Shown here: positions 54,370 to 64,000 of the stretch, one piece after another
Layout: every line of letters begins with the position of its first letter
Position numbering within the stretch: position 1 is the first letter of the stretch
Assembly: GCA_023014485.1 (NCBI GenBank)
Contig: JAJOZX010008794.1
Span: 79,501 to 143,500, forward strand
Source: Bathynomus jamesi
Lineage: Eukaryota; Arthropoda; Malacostraca; Isopoda; Cirolanidae
Length of the DNA: 64,000 nt
Direction: 5' to 3'
Made by a program: the position numbers and the translations under genes
The notes under the pieces: generated by a model
Databases searched by the model: none
What the model was told of the DNA's origin: nothing
What the model saw: only the letters and a program-made list of their open reading frames with translations

Positions 54370-55140
54370 TTTCAACGTTAAACTGTGGGTCTAAGGTCCG
54401 CCCGAATTGTTCATTCTGACGAAGGTCAAGCTTTCCACTCCACCTTAGACCTACAGTTTAACTCCGAACGCCCATCAACAGCCCAGCGTCTTAACCACTA
54501 GGACACGTAGGGTACCCATTTATCTGCCAACCACTTTCTTTTATTATGTGAATGACCACCTTAGACCTACAGTTTAACTCCGAACCATCAACAGCCCAGC
54601 GTCTTAACCACTAGGACACGTAGGGTACCCATTTATCTGCCAACCACTTTCTTTTATTATGTGTGACCACCTTAGACCTACAGTTTAACGTGGAACCATC
54701 AACAGCCCAGCGTCTTAACCACTAGGACACGTAGGGTACCCATTTATCTGCCAACCACTTTCTTTTATTATGTGGAATGACCACCTTAGACCTACAGTTT
54801 AACGTGGAACCATCAACAGCCCAGCGTCTTAACCACTAGGACACGTAGGGTACCCATTTATCTGCCAACCACTTTCTTTTATTATGTGGAATGACCACCT
54901 TAGACCTACAGTTTAACGTGGAACCATCAACAGCCCCAGCGTCTTAACCACTAGGACACATAGGGTACCCATTTATCTGCCAACCACTTTCTTTTATTAT
55001 GTGGAATGACCACCTTAGACCTACAGTTTAACGTGGAACCATCAACAGCCCCAGCGTCTTAACCACTAGGACACGTAGGGTACCCGTTTATCTGCCAACC
55101 ACTTTCTTTTATTATGTGGAATGATGAACAGCTGGGCTTT
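54370..55140 (-). repeat. Six-copy tandem array of the second SINE module
   Basis: Units starting caccttagacctacagttta at 54441, 54557, 54668, 54782, 54896 and 55011 (111-116 bp each) contain the antisense of the tRNA-like module 2 (cgtcttaaccactagga, with the B-box region before it) and end with ccaaccactttctttta. The left flank (54370-54440) holds the SINE tail and the right end (55110-55140) the start of module 1 (gaacagctgggctt). A single SINE insertion therefore expanded internally. Confidence 0.9.
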
Positions 55141-55244
55141 GCTGATCTCTTACATATAAAACCCATTCACTAAGAACATTGGCTTTCCTTTCTCACTAGA
55201 AACAAACTCTGCCATATGTAGAATTTAATTGGATTCATCTACAC

Positions 55245-55276
<32 letters not shown>

Positions 55277-55465
55277 ATATTATATTTCTATATACACCAT
55301 ACAAATTACGCGTAAATATTTTCATTGTAGAAGTAATAACAGTGACAATATTAATATCTGAAGTCAGTGGTGATTTCTGCTCGAATAGCTTGTAGAAGGA
55401 TAATCCCTCGACCCGAAAAAGGTCTCTAGGGACACGATTCGAACTGATTTAGCTTCTGCCTTTCA

Positions 55466-55499
<34 letters not shown>

Positions 55500-55516
55500 A
55501 TGAGTTGTTACTCGTT

Positions 55517-55569
<53 letters not shown>

Positions 55570-55624
55570 GGGAAGATCTCTCACCCATCAGGTGTTCTTC
55601 GACCCGACCCCGTTTCATTGTAGA

Positions 55625-55668
<44 letters not shown>

Positions 55669-55753
55669 ATTGATGTGCAAGGTGTTTGCAGTTAAGATGT
55701 AGTTTGTGTAAAAAGTTATTTATTAATAAGTAGAATTTAATTGGCTTCATCTA

Positions 55754-55796
<43 letters not shown>

Positions 55797-56032
55797 GTAT
55801 CATAAGCTGTTTAAAAGAATGTATAATTATAGTAAACGAAATAAGCTAGTTAACCGTAAAATTAATTATTTTCTATTATGGCGTTTTCGAAGGTAAACTA
55901 TGTTATTTGTTTCTTTAAGTTCAATGAAGTTAATGTTAAATTTGCTTCTAAACTAAAATTAAATGTTATAAAATAAATAATATATATATATAATATTATA
56001 TATATATATTTACCTAACATAAGAAAAGAATG

Positions 56033-56073
<41 letters not shown>

Positions 56074-56200
56074 CATAATAATTATATCTAGCAATCCGAT
56101 CATTGCAAAAAAAAAACTGGAAAGGTATGCAATTAATAAAGGTGTATTTAAACAGAATTTAATTGGAATAACTATCGTCATATTGTGTTGCACAATGGAT
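55141..56200. repeat. Microsatellite-rich, AT-rich part of the Polinton, no gene
   Basis: (TA)n at about 55243-55280, 55522-55566, 55757-55795 and 56036-56071. (GT)n at about 55469-55498, and (AAT)n at 55623-55660. The segment tagaatttaattgg-ttcatctacacta occurs at 55221 and 55731 (period about 510), so part of this region is a direct duplication. Tyr/Ile-rich and Asn-rich frames are artefacts. Confidence 0.7.
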
Positions 56201-56419
56201 GATTAATGGGACACATGGCGCTATCTGGAACACATTGCGCTATCTGGCAACTCAGCCAGAATAGAGGCTTATAAAAGATCGAGAAGCTGGTGAAGACTCA
56301 TTCCCAGCTCGGCTCCAGCCGAGCAAGGACCTCTGGTCCTTCTCTTTTTGGCCCTTTGGTAAACCCCTTAGTGGCCTCTTAGGTTAGGAAAACGAAAATA
56401 ATATGCCTTAAAGGCAACT

Positions 56420-56790
56420 ACTCTCTCTCTCTCTCTCTCTCTTCAGGCGTCTCTCTCTCTCTCTCCTACAGGCGTCTCTCTCCCTCCTTCAGCTCTCTCT
56501 CTCTCTCCTACAGGCGTCTCTCTCCCTCCTTCAGCTCTCTCTCTCTCTCCTACAGGCGTCTCTCTCCCTCCTTCAGCTCTCTCTCTCCTGCATGTGTAAC
56601 TACTGCATGTGTACCTCCTGCATGTGTGCGTATGTGTGTGTACCTCCTGCATGTGTACCTCCTGCATGTGTACCTCTCCTCTCTCCTTCAGGCGTCTCTC
56701 CCTCCTACAGGCGTCTCTCTCTTCTTCAGGTCTCTCTCTCTCCTTCAGCTGTCTCTCTCTCTCCTTCAGGCGTCTCTCTCACCTTGGCTC
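56420..56790. repeat. CT-rich tandem repeat with tacaggcgtctctct units
   Basis: Units of about 46-48 bp containing ctacaggcgtctctctccctccttcag from 56450 on, then shorter ctgcatgtgtacctc units at 56588-56680, and further ttcaggcgtctctct units. Long frames on both strands are caused by the repeat. Confidence 0.85.
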
Positions 56791-56799
56791 AGCCAACTG

Positions 56800-57145
56800 G
56801 CTGATTCAGCCAACTGGCTGATTCTGGCTGATTAGGAGCCTATAAAACAACGCCAACTCGGCTGAAGTCTTAGTGTGCACTTGGCTCCTGCCAGGTGAAC
56901 ACCTCTCCTCCTTTCTCTCCTCCTCCTCTCTCTCCTTTCTCTTGGGGGATAACGCCGCCTCCAAGTTTCATGACCCCCCTTGTTGCACCTGCAGCATCCC
57001 CCCTTTGGGGGAATTTTTTTCTTTTTTTTTCCTTTTTTTTAAATTTTTTTTTTTTTTTTTCAACCCCCCACCCCCTCCCCCCTTTGCAACATTACATAAT
57101 AACCTGCAACATTCTTGCACTCTCCCCTTTTGCGGCTATACTACT
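56800..57145. repeat. Right terminal inverted repeat of the Polinton
   Basis: Reverse complement of 39416-39665, with an expanded T-run/CT-rich interior (about 56905-56945 and 57010-57060). It ends GCGGCTATACTACT at 57145. cctataaaacaacgcc at 56839 is a TATA-like element reading outward. Confidence 0.9.
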
Positions 57146-57151
57146 TACCAC
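57146..57151. repeat. Right target-site duplication TACCAC of the Polinton
   Basis: Exact copy of 39410-39415, and the first bases of the resumed inverted-repeat arm. Confidence 0.93.
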
Positions 57152-59140
57152 TTAACATTTTATTCGCTATAACAAGTGTCACTAATATACAGGTTCACTA
57201 CTGTAATTTTAATATTATAAGTAAAATCCATTTTTAGTGTTACTGTTGAGGCAACAGTCAATTACTGTTATTTTAGCCATTCCATTTCATTCCTATATAA
57301 CAGGCATTGCAGATTTAACAGTACTGTACCGTAATTTCATTTTCAGAATTGTGCCGCAAGTTCAATCATATTTTGACAGTCACGCAGTCACTGTACAGGA
57401 AAAACAAATATTTACGGTTAATACTTGGGTAGAGTGGAGGTACAGTCATTGCGGAAACCTTCACTCCTAGAGAATGTTCGCCTCCCAGATCTATTAAAAC
57501 AGATTTTAGTTTCCAAATCAGAAAAATTAACAGACGAATTCATAGAAAATGGAATGCGTGACTTTCGATGCTCCTGCTGACGTACCGCAAATAAAAATTT
57601 TACTCCAAGAATTTTTTCAAATACCCATTTGTAAATATTTGTAAATATTAATTAACTTTATTAAACTATTTAATATTGATCCTTAAAGATTCAAATTACA
57701 GTATGGAAAGTACATTTGCCGAAACAATTCCTTGAATACTTTTAGTAAATATTATTAAACATACATCAAATGACAATTCAAATATCATAAATTGTAACAG
57801 TAAATTTTTATGAATGAAAATAGTACAAACGAACATGCAGTGTTTATATACTAAGTATTTAGGCACTTATTTGAAGATTGAGATGTCAGTGGAATTTTTA
57901 GAAGAACTTCATCGCAATGATACAAGCCTTCATTCGTAGAATTAATATTTCTCTCTGAATTTTGTCCACAACTAAACATTATCATCCTAACTTTTCTATG
58001 TTATAATAAGAGTAATATACATTGAACGAAATCCCGTTCAATGTACAGTCACCTCAGGACATTTTTTCCGCCCCAACTACTTAATCTTCTTTCTCGGATT
58101 CCATGTTCCACTCATAGTCACTTACAAAAAATCAATTATCTAATTTCCCTCCATTTCTGGAGTGTATTGAATTCCCTGTAAGGACTGTTCGAAGAGCTCC
58201 ATCGAAGAAATTGTTGATTTTAAGAGACTCTTTTTTTCAACATAATTATAGTTTCAATATGGCCGATGAAAAATCGGATTAGACTGGGAACATAAGTGAT
58301 ATTAATAACGTTCAATTGCTTTTAAATATTAATAATAACAAAAAACGTAAACTCACCGAATCTGTTATTATAAAAAATACTAATAACACTGCACGACAAA
58401 ATTATGTGCAGTTATAATAATAATAATAATAATATAATATAATAATAATAACACTGCACGACAAAATTACAAACTTTTTCTGTCCTTTAATTAAACGAAA
58501 CGAAGTAATTTTATAAATTTGGATGCGTTGAGTTCAAATCTGATGTCAGAATACCTATATCAGTATATCACCCACCGTTTTGAAGGGACGTGTAATAAAA
58601 GTCTTATATACAGATTAGAATATACTGAATACCTCAACATCATAATTATTACAAGATCAGAACAACAATTAAAATCTTTTGGCTGATATTTTCGTTTGTA
58701 CATACTCTCGGGAGTTTCCCTAATAAGAAAACAGCAATATTCAGCCAACATACTGAATTCCACCTTCTCTGGAACCGCATTTGACATAGTTTAGATAATT
58801 TTTGGGAAACATTGACGTAGTTTTCTAGAAAAATGGTGGGTGTTAGAGAAAAAATAATAACGTATTCGTAATCAGCGCATCAAAATACATATAAATCAGC
58901 AGAATTTGTGCAAAGGACAGAAATTGTGTTGTGCAGTGTAATTTTAATATAAAACATGGAACTTTCCAACTTCATTTTATTACCAATTTTTAGCTGTCAA
59001 TGTCTACTGTTTGAGTTGCCTGAAGCATGACGATTTTTATTAAATACTCCTTTTAATTCTGACTCTTAGTTTCTCTCCACCGCCTGAATGATGACAGAAG
59101 TTTCTCTCGAAAAGCTTCGCGGTATTTAATGTTTTATTCT
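57146..59140 (-). repeat. Right arm of the large inverted repeat, part 2
   Basis: Reverse complement of about 30230-31693. It contains the rest of the CACTGTA-ended element (to about 57400) and a PLE remnant at 58200-59110, with the 3' end motif cctgaatgatgacagaag at 59080. A region at about 58400-58460 with (ATA)n and a duplicated aacactgcacgacaaaatta is an insertion absent from the left arm. No intact gene. Confidence 0.85.
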
Positions 59141-59146
59141 TTTAAC

Positions 59147-59260
59147 TGGGCTGCTGGTGGGGCGTGATTCGGATTTCCACGTTAAACTGTAGGTCGAAGG
59201 TGGAGTGATAAACTTGACCTTCGTCAGAATGAACAGTTCGGGAGGAAGCTAAACCAATGT
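59147..59260 (+). repeat. Partial SINE (module 2 and tail)
   Basis: Begins ggctgctggtggggcgtg, continues through the degenerate B box and cttcgtcagaatgaacagt, and ends in (TA)n at 59279-59315. Same family as 2864-3009. Confidence 0.8.
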
Positions 59261-59312
59261 TAACGAAGGTAATCTTACATATATATATATATATATTATA
59301 TATATATATATA

Positions 59313-59610
59313 TATGCGCCTCGGTGGTGTAGCGGTTAGCGTCGCTGACTACGAATCCATCGGCCCCTGGTTCGAGACCCGGTGATGGCAGACGGCGCGC
59401 AGCAAAACCCAGCTGTTCATCCTTCCACACAATAAAGAAAGTGATTGGTAGATAAATGGGTACCCTCGGTGGCCTAGTGGTTAAGACGCTGGGCTGCTGG
59501 TGGGGCGTGGTTCGGATTCCACGTTAAACTGTAGGTCTAAGGTGGAGTGAAAAGCTTGACCTTCGTCAGAATGAACAATTCCGGGGGAAGCTAACCAAAG
59601 GTTATATATA
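59313..59610 (+). repeat. Dimeric tRNA-derived SINE, full copy
   Basis: Module 1 with gtgtagcggttagcgtcg and ggttcgagaccc, module 2 with ggcctagtggttaagacg and ggttcggattcc, then the tail. Better preserved than the copy at 2726-3009. It lies directly after (TA)n and ends in a short (TA) run. Confidence 0.85.
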
Positions 59611-59656
59611 TGTTGCATTGTTCAAAACGTTGTTTTTGTTTATTTAATTAATATAC

Positions 59657-60074
59657 CGTAAATTGCGGCCTATAAGCCGACTTTTAAAGTTTAATTTTTT
59701 GCTTCCAAAATTAAGGGTCGGCTAATGTGGCGGGTATAAAATGGCAAACGCAAAACTAAGGATGCGCCACTTTCGTAGATAGGCACTGTCAATTGTTTAC
59801 TGGTAGTGTATTCTACTATAATATAATACCGTAGTAATTCATTTTTAATATTTTAAAAGTTGTTACGATAAGTATAGGTTCATTTTTGGTTTAATTACTG
59901 GCATTTTTGGTAAAGTTTGATGAAAGTAGTATAACCTTAATGTTTGCTTGTTCAGTGTTCGGGGTGGGGGGAGGGGTCGGCTTATGCGGCAGGTATAGGC
60001 CTAAATCAGAATTTTTCTCTGGAAAAATTAAGGTCGGTTAATACGCCGGTTCGGCTTATAGGCCGCAATTTACG
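59657..60074. mobile_element. MITE with CGTAAATTGCGGCCTATAAG termini
   Basis: A 24-base inverted repeat lies at the two ends (59657-59680 and 60051-60074), exact over cgtaaattgcggcctataag. Two internal copies of a gggtcggct(a/t)atg-ggc-ggtata motif are in direct orientation. There is no coding capacity. Flanking bases are AT-rich (tata and ataata), so a TA-type duplication is possible but cannot be proved. Superfamily not assigned. Confidence 0.75.
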
Positions 60075-60179
60075 ATAATATATTTTACAGAAAATCCGTT
60101 TACTTGGAAACTAAATATGTAAGTTTAACATACTATTTGCTATATATTGTAAAAACAAAAATATATTCTCTATGTATAG

Positions 60180-60817
60180 TTTGGGTGGATCGGGTGGTGT
60201 ACAGGGATCCGAGACCCATACAAAAGGAATACAGAAAGACATTACATGCGATATCGGGACAATGGTTATCGAAACAAATAAAGAGAGGAAAATTCTCGGA
60301 GGATCACGAGGCAACGAAACCGGCACCACCATTGGAAAATGAATCGGAAGCACAAGTATTTAGAAACGAAAGGGAAAATTAAAAATAATCCTAGCCAACA
60401 TTCAGGGTGCTTAAATCAAACCATTCCCCGGACAAAATTTAATACTTGAAAGGACTCATGCAAGAAACCGGAGCAAATTTTGCATACCTCACGTAAACCC
60501 ATCTAAAGGACTGCTAAGCGAACTGTGAAAACTGTGAGTTCTGTACTGACAAAAAAGAAATACTAAATTGACAACTATAACATCCTTGGAGCCGACAGGA
60601 CAGTGAGACGTAAAGGAGGATGTGATATTTACACACGCGAAAAGCATATGGCAGAAATAACTATAAGTACCTCAAACAGCTACGTAGAATGTGTAGTAGC
60701 AAAAGTTGAAAAATTAAATATGCTACTAATTGTAATGTACAGACCCTCGAACACGCCATCCTCAAAATTCTCAGATTCCATTATAGAGGTAAGAAACTCG
60801 GTAAAAGATATACACTC
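60180..60817 (+). pseudogene. Second copy of the CCCH-type LINE, ORF1/ORF2 junction and endonuclease
   Basis: Clearly homologous to 21285-21895: the ORF1 tail (RDNGYRNK-like), ccaacattcag, the endonuclease start, then the frame 60603-60833 with RRKGGCDIYTREKHMAEITI and MLLIVMYRPS. It has stops (cctcacgtaaaccc in place of the catalytic TETH codon context) and is cut off at about 60817 by the transposase element that follows. Confidence 0.8.
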
Positions 60818-61299
60818 CAATAGGGTGGAGTGAAAAAATTAAATTTAAGAAATTTATTATGCCTGAGTGCTAAAAAGATACCAATTGTAAACCTGATTAA
60901 AATGCCAAAATTTGAAAAAAAATCAGATGGGGTATTTACTCCCCCAAGTCCCCCTAATTTTGGCAAAATTTGGAAAATTCGCATATTTTCCTAAATAACT
61001 CCTAAACTATGTGAGATACATAATTGGTTACTTAGATCACTATTATTAAGCATTATATTAGAAACGGAATAATGAAAACCGCATGTAAATCGGGTAATTA
61101 GCTAACAAGATAACTCTATTTTTCTGAGACAAACATAACATTCTGTAGTTACGACAAATTTGCCAATTTTTCCAAATAACTCCTAAACTAAGTTATATAC
61201 AGTTATTTACTTTGACAACTATTATTAGGCATTGTATTAGAAATATAGTGATGCAAACCGCATGTAAATCGGATAATTAGTTAAAGGGATAATCTTAAT
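60818..61299. repeat. Non-coding flank of transposase copy 2 with direct repeats
   Basis: It begins at the break in the LINE (tagggtggagtgaaaaaatt). ttttcc(t/a)aataactcctaaact and accgcatgtaaatcgg-taattag occur at about 60987-61105 and 61169-61280, a diverged duplication of about 180 bp. It is likely the 3' untranslated and terminal region of the element whose gene starts beyond 64000. Confidence 0.5.
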
Positions 61300-63994
61300 T
61301 TACTTAAAGAAATATAAAATATACAAACCTGTTATTTTTGCACAACTACAAAACAATACCATTTTTATAGCTTTTAATGTATTTTTGAAAAGAAGTTTAG
61401 CGATTTTTATGTTTTTCTTAATTTTCATATTATTTTCTAGTCTTACTGGTTGATTCGTGCTGCAACTTTTAGCTAGCTTCCGTTTTAAACGATAAGCTAC
61501 CCAGAACTCACCACAAGGAGGTAGTTGCAGAGTGAGTTCCACCCGCCCACCAACCTGCTTGATATTTTTAAGTAATTTTGAATTGTTGTTTAGTGTCATA
61601 CTTTTTTATTGCTGATCTAGACTTTATTCTTGCACGAATGAATCCATCTCGCTCCTCTTCACCGCAAACAGAATTTGAAGCCTCTGTTACTAATCTTACA
61701 GCCCTTTCAACACTCTGAATGTGGCACGGAAACTTTTCGATGTTTAACTTTGGCATGTTTCGTTTCTGTAACCAAAGTTGTAAATCTGCATCCTCTACAA
61801 ATCTTAACGAAGGAGATTCAGTTCTTTGACTGGTTTCCCAACATATCATATCAATATAGTCATTTGCCTTGAAATTTATGACAGGCACTTCGAATTTCCT
61901 CAGCTCAAAAGGCTTGTGTTTGATATCATTTCTCATCGCGATAATTCTTCTGACTGCAAGCTCTCGAATGCGGTCTCTGTCGTCACACATCATACAAAAC
62001 AGTAAATTTTCTGGATGTGCGAAGAAAGCATTTCTTTGAATAATTGGGTCAACAACTTTTTGAAGTTGTGGCGCTAGATATCTTGAGAGTTTAATCATCT
62101 CAAATAAATGCTTTCATCCATAAGTGCATGAAGGATTAGCCTTAATCTTGAACCAACAAGGAGCATAAACTTTAATAACAAATGTAGCTAAATTCCTTAG
62201 TTCTTCCGATAGGCATAGCGTTGCCACATAAAGTCTAAGGATTCTAATGGCTGTCGTGAGCCATCTAGAATTAGATACTGGTCTTGGTTTTCATTGAGAA
62301 AGATTGTCATCTATTATTTCTGAACTTACTCCTTGACAAATATCAAATAATAACTTCTGGTCATAACTGAGGTCTAGTTCTTGATGTTGAGGTATTGCTG
62401 GCATTTCGATAGCTTTGAATTTTACAACAGACATATATTCGCATTTTTTAGTTTATTGCCAATTACTTCTGAGTAACTAGAAGGGCCTGTTGTTGGTCCG
62501 TCTATATGTGAAAATAAGTGCCGTAGTAGTAGCTCATTTGTGTGGAGAAGACAAATAAACCACTGAAGTGGGCGACCAAGTTTCTCTTCAAGTGACCTTA
62601 TGATCCCTTCATGAATTCCAACATTAACATTAGTACCATCACATCCAGTCACAGTCAAATTATGTAAACTTATATTTTTGCGGATAAAGTATGATAGCAT
62701 TTCTGTAGCGATGTGCAATGACTGGCCCGATTGTGGTGTAATATGACCAACATATATTGATCCAGGTTCTTGAATAAGAACTACATGCTCCTTTGTAACA
62801 CTGAGGGTAGTACTTGCTTCCTTGTTTTATTTGGACTTTTGTTTGATCTTTACATCCATCAAAATAAAGGGATTCCATGTTTTCGACCAGATTTTCTTCA
62901 CTCAAACTTTTTCGGTATTTGTGTCCTTCTCTTCTAATCTTATTTCGATCTATTATGTTTTCTGGAAATGATTCGCTTACTATTTTCAAATCTGTAAGAA
63001 CTGCAGAGGTAACAGCACATAACCGTAGCCACGTTGAGGCAGACGAGGCGGCCGCCTCGTCTGGCTTAACAGACATTTTGGATCAATGAGGAAATTGAAT
63101 TTGAAAGGAAATCTGAGGAAATTGACAGAAATAAGATTTTACCATAGGCTCAAAGTGCATGATTTTGTGCTAGGATTAAAAAAAATCTCCTGAAGGAGCA
63201 TGGCCCCGGACCCCCTAGTAGAGCTATTTTCACCTCGTTTTTTTTTAAGCTCTGGCTACGGCCTTGCAGCCGCTACTGATCGATCTGATATACCGTATCT
63301 GTCACATTCACGAGCTAATGTTGGTAAATTAATTCTCATTTTTTATATTTGTTCGGTGCATTTCATATTTTGAGGTCTCTGTTTAGTTGAGTTTTTCTAC
63401 ATTACCACTGCTTTGGGAAGAAGATGGAATACTGTTTTCTTCAGCACGCCTCTGCTTTTCAAGTTGAGCCTGTCTTGCAAAGTTTTTATGAGTCCTAGGC
63501 CAGTCTGTTGTTGAAATCATCATCTTCCGTTCTGTTCGCTGATCAGTTAAAAATGCTCATTCTTCTGTAGGCACTTTATTATTTTTATCACATATGCATT
63601 TCGAGAAATCTAAACATTTGCAGCAAGCTACGTCCATCAACATATTACAGCGCTCTTTAAATACATCAACTCTTCTGTTAAAGCTTGCAGAGCCGGTTCT
63701 GCCATAGTGTTTCATTAAATTGCAGTACTTTTCATACCACGTCTGGATTATGCTTTTAATTCGTTGGAAAGAGACGCAAGGGATCGATGCCTTTTTCCAA
63801 ATCTCAATAACAGACTTTGTAAGATTTGAAGATATGGTATCCACGAGACCTCTGTTAGGAAGGTCATGATTATGTTTTATGTAGAGGAAATTTTTTAAAA
63901 CATTCCCGTAGGTAGGAAGGACATTAGAATTAAGTGGCTCTACGATCCCGAAAATAGGGCACACAAAAGACGATCTAAGCTTAACACATGTCAT
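61300..63994 (-). pseudogene. Transposase-like gene, unclassified arthropod family (copy 2), runs off the window
   Basis: Same family as 12065-14740. From 63994 down: IEIWKKASIPCVSFQRIKSI (about 63760-63820), the cysteine motif CCKCLDFSKCICDKNNKVPT (about 63560-63630), LYFDGCKDQ (about 62840-62870), VTGCDGTNVNVGIHEGIIRS (about 62590-62660), CLLHTNELLLRHL, then FFAHPENLLFCMMCDDRDRI (about 61960-62030), HIQSVERAVRLVTEAS and a C-terminal basic end. ELTLQLPPCGEFWVAYRL after the main frame (61300-61560) matches the same extension in copy 1. The frame is broken at several points and by an insertion at 63023-63261. The start lies outside the window. Confidence 0.7.
63023..63261. mobile_element. Small TIR element inside transposase copy 2
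   Basis: ccgtagcca at the left and tggctacgg at the right are inverted termini of 9-10 bases. The 239-bp interior interrupts the coding sequence between a SDRSVAAA-like segment (about 63265-63290) and AVTSAVLTDL (about 62985-63020). No target duplication is evident. Confidence 0.55.
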
Positions 63995-64000
63995 ATTTTT

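Larger units (their letters stand above)
39416..57145. mobile_element. Polinton/Maverick element, 17,730 bp, full length but decayed
   Basis: Inverted termini start AGTAGTATAGCCGC on both sides and share about 250 bp (39416-39665; 56800-57145 with local expansions). The 6-bp duplication TACCAC flanks both ends exactly (39410-39415 and 57146-57151), the size known for Polintons. It carries the Polinton core: protein-primed polymerase B, packaging ATPase, RVE integrase, adenain-like protease, and minor and major capsid proteins. The genes form one leftward and one rightward block that diverge near 46600, plus a leftward gene at the right end. Nearly all core genes are frameshifted, so this is an inactive copy of a virus-like element. 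Confidence 0.95.

Noticed and set aside
56443..56835. Frames with repeated ERERAEGGRETPVGE and SPSGVSL-type peptides
   Set aside because: Translations of the CT-rich tandem repeat inside the Polinton terminus, open on both strands.

Overview
This is a gene-poor, transposon-dense stretch of animal nuclear DNA. I find no ordinary host gene. Nearly every supportable feature is a transposable element, a broken copy of one, a microsatellite or a tandem repeat. The organism is probably an arthropod, judging from Penelope-like elements with GIY-YIG ends, jockey/CR1-like LINEs, Tc1/mariner and hAT elements, tRNA-derived SINEs ending in (TA)n, and very abundant (TA)n, (GT)n and (CT)n arrays. A decapod crustacean would fit, but that is a guess from repeat style and was not tested.

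Layout. 1-9 kb: three broken Penelope-like elements (PLEs), one with a mariner copy inside it, then a Tc1-like pseudogene carrying a small MITE, and tRNA-derived SINEs. 9-17 kb: a poly-A retroposon with a 14-bp target duplication, a 5S-rRNA-like sequence, an unclassified transposase-like gene (minus strand), a 5'-truncated LINE and about 1 kb of degenerate CT-rich minisatellite. 17-26 kb: one PLE split twice, first by a TA-flanked fold-back element and then by a block of about 6 kb holding a LINE with CCCH zinc fingers in ORF1, itself interrupted by a hAT MITE. 26-30 kb: a LINE ORF1 fragment and an antisense Ty3/gypsy pol interrupted by a hAT element.

30-59 kb is dominated by a large inverted repeat. 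One arm is at 30230-32746. Its reverse-complement partner is at 38367-39415 plus 57146-59140. The second arm is split by a complete-length Polinton/Maverick element (39416-57145, 17,730 bp) with inverted termini and an exact 6-bp target duplication TACCAC. The left arm keeps the uninterrupted site (31688-31693). Between the arms lie a hAT MITE, two pieces of a Tc1/mariner-like element in the wrong order, and a TIR element of an unclassified family (35246-37590).

The Polinton has a leftward block (accessory genes and protein-primed family-B DNA polymerase) and a rightward block (packaging ATPase, small basic protein, Polinton-specific protein, retroviral-type integrase with chromodomain, penton-like minor capsid, basic core-like protein, double-jelly-roll major capsid, adenain-like protease). 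Most of these genes carry frameshifts, so this copy is dead. At its right end is a leftward gene I do not recognise. It seems to be built from tandemly duplicated, phase-matched exons with repeated GTAAGTG donors. This is the most novel item in the window. Next to it is a six-copy tandem array of half of a SINE.

59-64 kb: SINE copies, a TIR element, a second copy of the CCCH LINE, and a second copy of the unclassified transposase-like gene, which runs off the end of the window.
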